From Candidatus Woesearchaeota archaeon (lineage in GTDB: Archaea > Nanobdellota > Nanobdellia > Woesearchaeales > ARS49), in assembly GCA_019323015.1 (NCBI GenBank), contig JAHWHY010000011.1, positions 1 through 50,413 on the forward strand: a stretch of DNA of 50,413 bases, given 5' to 3'. Shown here in pieces: positions 41,105-49,848 of the stretch (position 1 is its first letter; each line of letters opens with the position of its first letter). Below the pieces are notes generated by a model, which did no database searches, had not been told where the DNA came from, and worked only from the letters and a program-made list of their open reading frames with translations. Both the position numbers and the translations under genes were made by a program.

Positions 41105-42378
41105 TCTACCTCACAACCTTTTGGAATAATCCTAATCCTCTGATAATCCTCTAACTCGCCATCAAATGCAATAACCTTGAAAATCAATCCACCCTTAGAC
41201 GGGTTATCAGCATACAAAGCAACAGCATACTCATCAACTTCAGGATTCCTTGGATCGAGCTTTAACGTGATTACATCATTATCAGGATCAACAACAGAAA
41301 TATTCAAAGGAAAAGGATCGTCATCTTCTAAATCAGGAGAAGCTCTCAAGGTATTACCCTCAATAGAGAAGCTAACAGCATCTACACAATAAGCAAACCT
41401 GTCAATCTCAGACTGATCAATCTTGTAAAGAGCAGGAAACCTGTTCTTTCTTGCAATCCTGAACTCATAAGGCCTTGCATTAAGCTTATACTTCTTATCC
41501 TGATAAATTATAACATCATCTTTATTGTAAACATTCTTGTTGATTGTTATAAAATAATTTACAGTTGCCTCAGGCTCATAACTAATATTAGAAACCTCTG
41601 CATCAACAATCTCCTTTACAGTATAATAAATCCTTCCAAAAGCAATAGGAAATGTTGCCCTGAACTCATTCAAAGTGATTTCAGCACTCGTGCCTGTTTC
41701 CTTAATCTCAACAGGCCAGTCAAGAACAAAAGAGATATACTCTTCTGACCGCAGATGCGTAATGTTCTCAGCAATAATCATGGACGTGCTTGGCTCACCA
41801 GCCGTAATCTCATAACCAGGAAACTTATCTGAAAAATCAGCACACTTGCCAATATTATTTGATATGTAAGACTCCATCTGCTCTTGCAAAGAATCCCTGC
41901 CATGCTTCCTGTATAAAGGAGGAAGGGAAGCAAGACCAAAAAAGCCAATCACAGACCTGTTGCTGTCAGCTGAAACAGGAAACTCAGGCCAAGGATAATC
42001 TGGCGGGTCTGAAAAAAACAAATCGCCCACAGTTCCCTGCGGAGGAAGAACTGAATAAGACAATTTTAACTCATCAGAATCAAGATAAACAGTGCCAAGC
42101 TGCGCAGAACCAGGATCCGGAATGGTTCCGCCCTGGCTCTTGTATAATCTTCCACCCTGCTTGCCAATAAAGTCCAAAGCATCAGAGGAAACAATCTCCA
42201 GGCAAGAAGTGATGTAATCCTTCACAGGCCGGACTGCAGACTGCCTTAAAGCCTGAGCAGCCACTTTTTCCTCACCTGTTTTTTCTGGTTGAATCATCGC
42301 CATATAAACCAACAATCCTGCACCAAATAAAATAACAATTCCAATAATCATAAAAACTGTTATTTGTGCATTCTTCAT
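41101..42378 (-). CDS. Prepilin-like membrane-anchored protein, 425 residues
   Basis: MKNAQITVFMIIGIVILFGAG is an AQITxFMIIGIVI-type head that is common in proteins of Pacearchaeota/Woesearchaeota. The exported part is beta-rich with a C-terminal domain resembling Ig/cadherin-like folds (ISVVDPDNDVITLKLDPRN, KVIAFDGELEDYQRIRI), only three to four Cys, and an end KGCEVD. No certain family. It overlaps its neighbours by 4 bp (ATGA upstream, TTGA downstream). Confidence 0.78.
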   Translation of the reverse strand: MKNAQITVFMIIGIVILFGAGLLVYMAMIQPEKTGEEKVAAQALRQSAVRPVKDYITSCLEIVSSDALDFIGKQGGRLYKSQGGTIPDPGSAQLGTVYLDSDELKLSYSVLPPQGTVGDLFFSDPPDYPWPEFPVSADSNRSVIGFFGLASLPPLYRKHGRDSLQEQMESYISNNIGKCADFSDKFPGYEITAGEPSTSMIIAENITHLRSEEYISFVLDWPVEIKETGTSAEITLNEFRATFPIAFGRIYYTVKEIVDAEVSNISYEPEATVNYFITINKNVYNKDDVIIYQDKKYKLNARPYEFRIARKNRFPALYKIDQSEIDRFAYCVDAVSFSIEGNTLRASPDLEDDDPFPLNISVVDPDNDVITLKLDPRNPEVDEYAVALYADNPSKGGLIFKVIAFDGELEDYQRIRIIPKGCEVD

Positions 42379-43535
42379 TTTGGTCTCAGTTTTGAATCAA
42401 TATCCTGCCATGCATCAATCAAAGGGCTCTCGCTGTTTTTCGCGCCTTTTGCAACAACAAAAAAGTCAGAGCCAGACTGGTCATCACAAAAAACGCCCCT
42501 GCCCTTGTTTCTTTCACCATACTGCTTGAACATATTTGTGCAGTCATCTGAATCAAAACCATAACCAGCGTATTTAATTCCTACATAATCATAAGCAAAC
42601 TCGGTCTGATCTTTTTCCAAAAAACCAAAAACATATTTTGATATCTGCCTGGAATAATACCAGCGATTGTATAAGCTCGTGTCCTTGAAAAAACTAAAAT
42701 TCAATGCAGACTCATCAGGATCCTCTACCTTATCCTTGACATAATCATGAATATCATCAAATTCAGGCTCTATAAACGAAGCGAAAAATGCAGAGTAATC
42801 ACTTGAAGCGAGCGCATCTGAAGATGAAAGATAAATCACTGCATTCAACGCAGGATTATAATAAACCCTTCCTGTCTTTGTCCAGTCAGTGCACTGCTGC
42901 CAAGAACTTGCAGAACCCTGAACATTATCACAAGCATCACCAGAATGATTCAGGGCAAACAAGAAAGAATAATCCTCATCACCAATGTTTGTGTTTAAGC
43001 TTGTTCCTACAGCAGTTCCCCCGCGGTATTTCAAGACACAAAAATGATTTGTGCACGCAGTTCTTGTAGTTGAATTAGGCTGTTCACACCGGTAATCCTT
43101 GAACAAATCCTCAACCAGTTTCGTATCTCCTTCAGAGCCGACAAGATATTGGTATTGATTAAAAGCACTTTCATAATCATCACAAAACAAAACATAATCA
43201 CTTGACTTAGACTGCGCAAAATCCAGTAAAGACAATCCTATCATCTTTGTTCGAGTAGTCCACTGCCCATCTTCACAAAAATAATCAAGAATATACTGGC
43301 CATCATTAATGCACTTTGGGCCAGGAGGATCTGAAAAATACCTATTTGGCAGGCCATTCCACTCCTCATTAGCATCAGGACTTGCTGAAACCAGGCACAT
43401 GCCAGGACCTGGACAAAAACCATGCTCTTTCCTGTCCCAGCTATGCTGTAAAGTCAATGGGCCAACCCATTTAGCAGCATATACTGACGAAGCAAGCAAG
43501 ATTACAAATAACAACAAAACCAATGCCTTTTTCAA
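42375..43535 (-). CDS. Secreted Cys-rich protein with Sec signal, 386 residues
   Basis: The start is a TTG at 43535 (MKKALVLLLFVILLASSVYA after initiation), six bases after GAGGTG; the longer frame to 43544 begins with a GTG inside that site. The Sec signal ends near VYA|AKW. The mature protein has about 12 Cys (GFCPGPGMCLVS, YFCEDGQW, ACTNHFCVLK, DACDNVQG, GVFCDDQSG) and no later transmembrane helix. The motif CxxGxW at YFCEDGQWTTRTK also occurs in the upstream 1138-residue protein (YYCAADGEWTTD), suggesting related domains. Confidence 0.78.
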   Translation of the reverse strand: MKKALVLLLFVILLASSVYAAKWVGPLTLQHSWDRKEHGFCPGPGMCLVSASPDANEEWNGLPNRYFSDPPGPKCINDGQYILDYFCEDGQWTTRTKMIGLSLLDFAQSKSSDYVLFCDDYESAFNQYQYLVGSEGDTKLVEDLFKDYRCEQPNSTTRTACTNHFCVLKYRGGTAVGTSLNTNIGDEDYSFLFALNHSGDACDNVQGSASSWQQCTDWTKTGRVYYNPALNAVIYLSSSDALASSDYSAFFASFIEPEFDDIHDYVKDKVEDPDESALNFSFFKDTSLYNRWYYSRQISKYVFGFLEKDQTEFAYDYVGIKYAGYGFDSDDCTNMFKQYGERNKGRGVFCDDQSGSDFFVVAKGAKNSESPLIDAWQDIDSKLRPK

Positions 43536-43550
43536 CAAATACACCTCTTT

Positions 43551-46500
43551 TTACTCTTCACAATAATAACTATCCCCTGAAGTGGGGTCTGTATAATACT
43601 CGCCGATATTCACGCACTCAAAACCAGTCCAGCACTGGTCTTCAGCACAACAGCCATACTGGCTTGCGTTTGCTCCTGTAATATCCCAGGAAACCTCTGA
43701 ACTCGTGGTTGCAGCAGAATCATTCGTGAACTGCCACTTGCCTCCAGGATTACAGACAACATGCAGGCCAGCACCCCGCGCATTAAGCTTGATATCACTG
43801 CAGCTAGTGCTTGCAACAGAGACCAACTTGCCTCCATTCTGCGTATCCTGAATCTCTAATTCAGGCGCATCTTGCGAAATACCACAACTGTAAAAATGAC
43901 CATGATAATTAATGATATTAGGCTCTGAAAAATGCCCAATAGGAACAAAATCCTTGTCCCAACAACCACCAAGAGCCAAGAAAGGCTCTGCAGTAATAAT
44001 CTTATGACGATACCTGCAAGGCTCACCAGAAGCACCCAAACCAATAATCCTAATTGTCTTCTTTTCCCAAGGAGCAATAATTACCGGCTCTGGCTTGCCC
44101 AAAACAGGACAAGCACCAATATCAGTAGGAGACTCAGCAGAATAAGTCTCAACAAGCAACTTAGCAGGACCCTTGATAGTCACAAACTGATTACGATTTG
44201 ACAAAATAATCTGCGAAGATGAAATATCAGCAAGAGCATGCCAATCAACTGTCTGGCCGCCATCTGAAACCTTAGCAAGATCAGCAGGAGGAGTATCATG
44301 ATCATTATAATATTCATTAAAATCATCATCTTCTGAACAACAAAAATTACCAGTCCAGACAAAACCAGCCTTATTGCAGGAAGACTCATCCTTAATATCC
44401 AAATCAGTAGTCCACTCACCATCTGCAGCACAATAATAATTTGCAGAAAGACCAGAAGCAGCAGCCTGACAATAACCAACAGAAGACTTAGCATGCCTCT
44501 TAATCAAAGCACCTCTCAAAGCCTTATCATACAAAGCAACATCATCCACATCACCAAGAAAATTCCCTCCAATAACAATTGAATTATTATTCCACACAAT
44601 ACCGCCAGAAAGACCAGAATCTGTAACAGAAACGCCATCAAGATAAAGCATGGCCTGACTGCCATCATAAGAAAGCGCAACATGATGCCAAACATTAGCA
44701 ACAACACGCCTAGAACCAAAATCACCCATTGGCTGATTAGTGTGAACAGCACCAACAAGAAGCGAATCATCAACAGCCATCCTAAAAGAATCCTCCTTCT
44801 CAACAATCTTCCTTAAACCAGTTGTGTCAGCAGGATTAATCCACGCCTCAACAGTAAACTCACTGCCAGAAACAGGAACAGAACCAGGCAATTCAATTGA
44901 ATCACCAACCTCTAAATGAATGCCGCCATTAATCTTACCAGAAACACTGCTGCCACCAACAACATTACCATTAAAACCAGAAACATAATCAACAGCAGAA
45001 CCGCCATCAAAAGCCCAGTAAGCCAAAATCTTAGGAGGACAACCACCAGAACCAACCAAATCATTAGTAGACAAACCAGTATCTGCAATAAACTCGCTGT
45101 TAAAAGAATAAGGAGCCAAATCACCAGCACACTCAAACAATTCACCATTAGAACAAAGATAACCATGAGTACCAAGAACACCATCAATACTGAAAAAATT
45201 AGAATCTTTTGCAGCAGGCACGTTCGCAGAAGGTGCACAAAGACGCATTCTTTTTGGGCTCCACTCTTTAACTGTAGAGTCTTCAATTTTTTTAGGAACC
45301 TCCTTGTCAAAAACAGCGATCTCTGAATAACCAGCATCACACTGAGCCGGCTCAAAATCAGGAGAATCCTCATCCCAACTAGAACTTAACTTCATAATAA
45401 CATCAGGAATATTAGTGCAAACATTGAATGCATGCGCCCAAAAGAGCTGAGGCATGTTTTTTACACTATAATAATCACCAGGACACTCTTGCTGCTTGCC
45501 ATCAACAACAGTGTATCTTGCCTCTGTTGAAGAACCCTCTGGAACAGATCCGCTTGGAATGCAAACCCTTCCCTTAACCAATAAATTAGATGTACTATAA
45601 CTAAATGGCCCGATATCCACATACCCTTCATCACAAGAATCAGGCTGGATATTCTCTCCTACCAAAGCAAGAGCTGCCTTTGCTTTTGCACCAGGTGAGC
45701 GCGTGCAAATATCAAAATGATAGCTTGGCCTAAACGGCGCATTGTCTTGGCCAAGCATTGATTGCGGATGCCTGTAAAAAACATAATATGTTCCATCCCA
45801 ATAATCTGACAAAGCAGAATATGTTCCCGCAGGACAGGCAGATTTAAAAACTTGCTGAAAACCAGTTGTTTTGCCAGAAGACTTGCAATTGATAGGAACA
45901 CCGCTATCTGACACAGTGCTGTAGCCAGGACAGCCCAACAATTCATAAACAGCACCAACCTCTTTAAGAGGCGCAAACTGCCATTTTCCACCAAGAGTCT
46001 CGCCACACTGGGCCTTTGCATCTGCATCATATGAACAATTAATGGCATTACCAATAAGGCCATAACTTAACATATCCTCAACATCAGGACCGCAACAAAT
46101 ACCATCTGGATATTCCGCAGTCTGATACCAGTCACCACCAGCATCCTCAACACACTGCACCCTGCCGCCATTAAGGTAATCACAAATCTTATCATGATTA
46201 TAATCAGCACAAAAATTAATAAAATCATAATAATCAATTGTCTCTCTCTTCAAGGGATCTGTTGGCTCGCTTCCAGCAGGACCAAACCAAAACAGGACAT
46301 CCTCAAACTGCTTTGTAAAAACACCCAAATAAATAGTCTCATTATCACCATCTGGCTGAAGCGCCTTTGGAATCAAGTCATTAACAGGGCCAATATACTT
46401 GATTTCCTCATGAGGAAAAACATTAGCAAAACCAGTTGAGACAATAGGCGCGTACAAAAACTCCCAAGAAAGCCTGTCTTGGCAGCGCTGACTTTGTGAC

Positions 46501-46967
46501 CGTGTATGACACGCGGTATTGCTGTATGAGTTAAACATGTTTACTTGATCAGCTATACCATAAAAATCTGCTTCAAGGGATACATCTGCAACATAATCTT
46601 CTTCATACCACCTATGGTCATTAAATGAAAAAAGCATAAGAAGACGCTGCTGGCAACCTTCACTGCGCGTGCCACCACACCTATACCTCGTATTATACCT
46701 GCCTAATGTCTTAATCAGTATAAAAGGAAGGTCATGAATAATACCAGAACCCCTATTACCATACCCGCAAGTATCCCCCCAAATAGTATAACTTCCATCT
46801 TTTTGAATATTAAGGTAATTTCTGCCAAGACAGGTCCAGGTGCCAGGGGGGTCATCCTCTAGTTTTTTCTCAGGATAACCAAGCGCCCACTGAAAACCAA
46901 TAGCATGAACACTAGAAGACAACAAGACAAAAACTAAAATAACTAGGCATACTTGTCTGATTCCCAT
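43551..46967 (-). CDS. Large secreted protein with a LamG (concanavalin-like) domain, 1138 residues
   Basis: A Sec signal (MGIRQVCLVILVFVLLSSSVHA) is followed by a long Cys-rich extracellular protein. A LamG/jelly-roll domain lies at about 650-815: ILAYWAFDGGSAVDYVSG, SEFTVEAWINPADTTG, VVANVWHHVALSYDGSQAML and GDVDDVALYDKAL. Such domains bind glycans or proteins. Further parts contain Cys-pair motifs and YYCAADGEWTTD. No C-terminal anchor is seen, so it may be held by partners. It is the first gene of the eight-gene operon; GAGGG precedes the ATG and a TATA box lies about 40 bp upstream. Confidence 0.87.
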   Translation of the reverse strand: MGIRQVCLVILVFVLLSSSVHAIGFQWALGYPEKKLEDDPPGTWTCLGRNYLNIQKDGSYTIWGDTCGYGNRGSGIIHDLPFILIKTLGRYNTRYRCGGTRSEGCQQRLLMLFSFNDHRWYEEDYVADVSLEADFYGIADQVNMFNSYSNTACHTRSQSQRCQDRLSWEFLYAPIVSTGFANVFPHEEIKYIGPVNDLIPKALQPDGDNETIYLGVFTKQFEDVLFWFGPAGSEPTDPLKRETIDYYDFINFCADYNHDKICDYLNGGRVQCVEDAGGDWYQTAEYPDGICCGPDVEDMLSYGLIGNAINCSYDADAKAQCGETLGGKWQFAPLKEVGAVYELLGCPGYSTVSDSGVPINCKSSGKTTGFQQVFKSACPAGTYSALSDYWDGTYYVFYRHPQSMLGQDNAPFRPSYHFDICTRSPGAKAKAALALVGENIQPDSCDEGYVDIGPFSYSTSNLLVKGRVCIPSGSVPEGSSTEARYTVVDGKQQECPGDYYSVKNMPQLFWAHAFNVCTNIPDVIMKLSSSWDEDSPDFEPAQCDAGYSEIAVFDKEVPKKIEDSTVKEWSPKRMRLCAPSANVPAAKDSNFFSIDGVLGTHGYLCSNGELFECAGDLAPYSFNSEFIADTGLSTNDLVGSGGCPPKILAYWAFDGGSAVDYVSGFNGNVVGGSSVSGKINGGIHLEVGDSIELPGSVPVSGSEFTVEAWINPADTTGLRKIVEKEDSFRMAVDDSLLVGAVHTNQPMGDFGSRRVVANVWHHVALSYDGSQAMLYLDGVSVTDSGLSGGIVWNNNSIVIGGNFLGDVDDVALYDKALRGALIKRHAKSSVGYCQAAASGLSANYYCAADGEWTTDLDIKDESSCNKAGFVWTGNFCCSEDDDFNEYYNDHDTPPADLAKVSDGGQTVDWHALADISSSQIILSNRNQFVTIKGPAKLLVETYSAESPTDIGACPVLGKPEPVIIAPWEKKTIRIIGLGASGEPCRYRHKIITAEPFLALGGCWDKDFVPIGHFSEPNIINYHGHFYSCGISQDAPELEIQDTQNGGKLVSVASTSCSDIKLNARGAGLHVVCNPGGKWQFTNDSAATTSSEVSWDITGANASQYGCCAEDQCWTGFECVNIGEYYTDPTSGDSYYCEE

Positions 46968-47000
46968 ATAAACCCTCTTTTATAGACAATATCGAGTATT

Positions 47001-47010
47001 TCATATATAA
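47001..47010 (-). promoter_or_regulatory. TATA box of the LamG-protein operon
   Basis: TTATATATGA on the - strand, predicting a start near 46980 and a leader of about 13 nt with GAGGG. It is the only strong promoter seen for the operon down to 33950. Confidence 0.6.
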
Positions 47011-47028
47011 ACCTTTTGGAGAGTAAGC

Positions 47029-47037
47029 TTTAAATAG
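47029..47037 (+). promoter_or_regulatory. TATA element of the Cys-rich anchored protein gene
   Basis: CTTTAAATA on the + strand. It predicts a start near 47059, about 12 bases before the ATG at 47071, with GAGG in between. Confidence 0.5.
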
Positions 47038-47070
47038 TTGAAAACAGAAAAACAACAAAAAAAGAGGAAA

Positions 47071-47673
47071 ATGGAAGAAAAGAAAAAGAAAATCACAATA
47101 ATCATTCTTGTTCTAATTGCAATCATAATAATCGGAGGAATAACCTGGGCAGTATACTCTGCAGTAACACCAAAATACAAGAAATATTTCAAAGACAATT
47201 ATGAATACTGCATAGCAGAAAGAAGCGACATATACTATCTTTTAATGGCAGAAAGAACAGGAGATGAAAGCTACTGCAAAAAACTAGAAGACCCAGAAGG
47301 ATGCCTTGCAAGATTAAGAAAAGATGCAACAGTCTGCGACACAGCAGACCTACCAGAAGATGAAAAAAGAATGTGCAGGGCTTTCACACTAAAAGACAGC
47401 GCACTATGCCCTCAAAATGCAAGCTTCTGCATGGCATACACCACAGGCGACCCAAGCCACTGCGACAACATGACTGCCCCGCAAGAAGGAGAAATAGAAG
47501 ACTGCAAAGCATATGCAACACTAAACGCAGAACACTTCCTAGACCCAAACATAGAACAAAACTGCAGGGACGAAGCATATTTTTATTCTGTCATAAAAGC
47601 AAAAGAAAAACAATACTGCGATAAGATAGTTGATATAGAACTGCGCGATCAATGCAGGAAATTAGCAGACTAA
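47071..47673 (+). CDS. Membrane-anchored Cys-repeat protein, 200 residues
   Basis: MEEKKKKITIIILVLIAIII is a signal anchor. The outside part is helical with regularly spaced Cys pairs (ESYCKKLEDPEGCLARL, TVCDTADLPEDEKRMCRAF, ALCPQNASFCMAY, SHCDNM, DCKAY, QNCRDE, QYCDKIVDIELRDQCRK), a repeat of the type C-x(5-12)-C joined by short helices. Similar repeat proteins occur in DPANN genomes; the function is unknown. The ATG at 47071 has GAGG five bases upstream and suits the TATA box better than the TTG at 47038. It converges on the RNase P gene with overlapping stops. Confidence 0.78.
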   Translation: MEEKKKKITIIILVLIAIIIIGGITWAVYSAVTPKYKKYFKDNYEYCIAERSDIYYLLMAERTGDESYCKKLEDPEGCLARLRKDATVCDTADLPEDEKRMCRAFTLKDSALCPQNASFCMAYTTGDPSHCDNMTAPQEGEIEDCKAYATLNAEHFLDPNIEQNCRDEAYFYSVIKAKEKQYCDKIVDIELRDQCRKLAD

Positions 47674-48266
47674 AAAGTATTCAATGAATCCTTTGCCTCT
47701 TTCTGATGCATGCCAATCTGCGTAAAAAAAGCAAGCAAATCCTTTGGGGAACGCATTTCATAAGGATCCTTGGCAAAAGAGGCAATGACTGTCTTGCACT
47801 TGAATTTCCTGCAGAGCAGAATATTCTGCTGCATCCTGCCTATTATCTGCGCACGGGACATTGCGCTTGAATTAAGAATTGAATTAAAAGAAAAGCCAAT
47901 CTTGACACTGTTTTCCTTGGCAAACCTGCACATAATATGATTCAAACCAGAACCTCTTTGATGCATGAAATCCCTTGGCTGAGCCTCTTCAACAGCAAAA
48001 ACCAAATCAGGCCTTGACTTTTCAAAAGCAAAACGATTATCCTCAACAGCCTTGACAAAAACAAGCTTTGACTTCGCCTTGGCTGACTGAACTTTTTTTT
48101 GAGGCGCCAGCAATGCAGTCTTAAGTTTTAGTTTTGTCTTGAACTTAGATATGTCAGGAACAGTTCCTTTATTATCATAAACAAACATAAGACCAAAGTA
48201 TCCCAGTTTTTCAGCTAGCTCAATAAAATCTTTCTCATTCTTATCTGGAAACACGATATCAATCAT
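47670..48266 (-). CDS. rnp3: RNase P protein subunit p30 (Rpp30)
   Basis: A TIM-barrel-like subunit of archaeal RNase P, which processes the 5' end of tRNA precursors. It has 198 residues with the family signature QRGSGLNHIMCRFAKENSVKIGFSF (by segments RGSGLNHIMCRFAKEN and VKIGFSFNSIL) followed by RAQIIGRMQQNILLCRKFK, and MIDIVFPDKN at the N-terminus. The ATG at 48266 lies about 27 bp after a shared TATA box; an ATG at 48272 is also in frame. Confidence 0.93.
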   Translation of the reverse strand: MIDIVFPDKNEKDFIELAEKLGYFGLMFVYDNKGTVPDISKFKTKLKLKTALLAPQKKVQSAKAKSKLVFVKAVEDNRFAFEKSRPDLVFAVEEAQPRDFMHQRGSGLNHIMCRFAKENSVKIGFSFNSILNSSAMSRAQIIGRMQQNILLCRKFKCKTVIASFAKDPYEMRSPKDLLAFFTQIGMHQKEAKDSLNTF

Positions 48267-48289
48267 AAACATACATTAATCAGATAATT

Positions 48290-48297
48290 ATTTAAAT
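48290..48297. promoter_or_regulatory. Shared palindromic TATA box of two divergent leaderless genes
   Basis: ATTTAAAT is its own reverse complement and is centred about 27 bp from the Rpp30 ATG (48266, - strand) and about 25 bp from the RsuA/RluB-like ATG (48319, + strand). The two ATGs are only 52 bp apart and no other TATA match lies between them, so one element probably serves both directions. Confidence 0.6.
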
Positions 48298-48318
48298 CTT
48301 CTGTTAGTAAGCGAAGCT

Positions 48319-49008
48319 ATGGAAGAAAGATTACAAAAAATACTTGCAGCTGCAGGTGTTGCATCAAGACGGAAATGCGAAGAGTTTATAGAGCAGGGAA
48401 GAGTCAAGGTAAATGGCAAAAGAATAAAACTAGGTGACAAGGCAGATGCAGAACTTGACGTAATAACACTAGATGGAGAGATACTGCAGCCAGAAAAAAA
48501 AGTGTATTATGCATTTAACAAGCCAACAGGATATGTTACTTCTTTAAAACAAAAAGGCAAGAAAGTCATAATGGACCTAATCAATACAGAAGAAAAAGTC
48601 TTCCCAGTAGGAAGACTTGATGAAAATGCAGAAGGATTATTGCTTTTAACAAATGACGGAGAACTGGCAAATAAAATAATGCATCCAAGATACCAGACAT
48701 ACAAAACATATCATGTTGTTTTAGACAAAAAATTCAAGGACTACAACAAACTAACAAGAATAATACTAGACGGCAAGAAAATAAAACTAAAAAGCTACAG
48801 AAAATTGCCAAAAGGGGTTGAGATTATAATACATGAAGGCAAAAAACACATTGTAAAAAGAATATTTGCAAAACTAGGCTACAAAGTACAGGAACTAAAA
48901 AGAACACAAGTAGCAAACATAAGACTAGGAAACCTAAGAAAAGGAAAAATACGACACTTGACAAGAAAAGAACTAAGAGAATTAAAGAGCCTTCTGAAGA
49001 TGAGATAA
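48319..49008 (+). CDS. RsuA/RluB-family pseudouridine synthase (S4 domain), bacterial type
   Basis: A 229-residue rRNA pseudouridine synthase. An S4 RNA-binding domain (MEERLQKILAAAGVASRRKC, then VKVNGKRIKLGDKAD) precedes the catalytic domain with FNKPTGYVTS and PVGRLDENAEGLLLLTNDGEL, where the Asp of GRLD is the nucleophile. The family is typical of bacteria and rare in archaea, so transfer is likely; the codon use (ATA-rich) now matches other + strand genes here, so it is not recent. The end overlaps the convergent thiolase gene by 27 bp. Confidence 0.93.
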   Translation: MEERLQKILAAAGVASRRKCEEFIEQGRVKVNGKRIKLGDKADAELDVITLDGEILQPEKKVYYAFNKPTGYVTSLKQKGKKVIMDLINTEEKVFPVGRLDENAEGLLLLTNDGELANKIMHPRYQTYKTYHVVLDKKFKDYNKLTRIILDGKKIKLKSYRKLPKGVEIIIHEGKKHIVKRIFAKLGYKVQELKRTQVANIRLGNLRKGKIRHLTRKELRELKSLLKMR

Positions 49009-49848
49009 AATCTGGCAGGTCCTGCAGATCTTCTCCTTTGCAGGCTCACCACACTTCTTGCAAACATTAACTTTTTTACTTGTAGCAAACTTTTTCTTAA
49101 GCATAGGCAATTCTTTCAAGAAATGCTTGACAATATTCAAATGAACATCTGGATTAATCTTCTTATAATCATTCAAGAATGTCCTTATGTAATTCCTGTA
49201 AGCATCAAAAGCAAAAGGGCACCTGCCATATTTCACAGGAAAATTCATTATCTTAGAATATTTTTCAACTTCGTCTTCTGTAATCAAGTACAGAGGCTTA
49301 ATCCTAGGAACAAAAAGCTTGGATCTTATCAAACCAGGCATCGGGCCAAGCCGCGCATTCATCTCCTGCTTATTCTTAAACAAGTTCATCAAATAAACCT
49401 GTGCCTCATCAGAAGCATTATGCCCTGTAACAACCTTGGTAGCAGTAGTCTTTCTCACAAACTTATTGATTAAGTATCTTCGAAGAACACCACACACTGC
49501 ACAAGACCGCATATTAATTCCCTTTTTTTTAAGCAACAAAGGAATTTTAGCAATAGAACAATTAAATTCTCCTTCAAAAAACAACTTATGAAGAAGTATA
49601 TCCTTTTCTGAACAAAACTTTTCAATATTGCTTAAATTAATTTCAGAAAAATCACCAGCACCAACATCAACTGTAACAGCCTCAACATCATAACCCAACT
49701 TTTTCAACAAATACAGCGCTGCTGTTGAATCCTTGCCGCCTGAAACAGCAACCAACAACTTATCCTTAGGACTAATCAAATCAAACTTCTTTATCGTGTT
49801 CTTGACCTTCTGCTCAAACTTCTTAACAAACTCTTTGTCTGAAACCAT
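48982..49848 (-). CDS. TtuA/NcsA/TtcA-like tRNA 2-thiolation protein
   Basis: A PP-loop ATPase of 288 residues that activates a tRNA uridine or cytidine for sulfur insertion. The PP-loop is VAVSGGKDSTAAL; MRSCAVCGVLRR and YGRCPFAF hold the three Cys that bind the iron-sulfur cluster in TtuA-type enzymes, and the C-terminus has a zinc finger (CKKCGEPAKEKICRTCQ). The usual N-terminal zinc finger of the TtuA/Ncs6 group is absent. It overlaps the upstream ThiI-like gene by 26 bp, so the two are probably one operon. Confidence 0.9.
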   Translation of the reverse strand: MVSDKEFVKKFEQKVKNTIKKFDLISPKDKLLVAVSGGKDSTAALYLLKKLGYDVEAVTVDVGAGDFSEINLSNIEKFCSEKDILLHKLFFEGEFNCSIAKIPLLLKKKGINMRSCAVCGVLRRYLINKFVRKTTATKVVTGHNASDEAQVYLMNLFKNKQEMNARLGPMPGLIRSKLFVPRIKPLYLITEDEVEKYSKIMNFPVKYGRCPFAFDAYRNYIRTFLNDYKKINPDVHLNIVKHFLKELPMLKKKFATSKKVNVCKKCGEPAKEKICRTCQILSHLQKAL

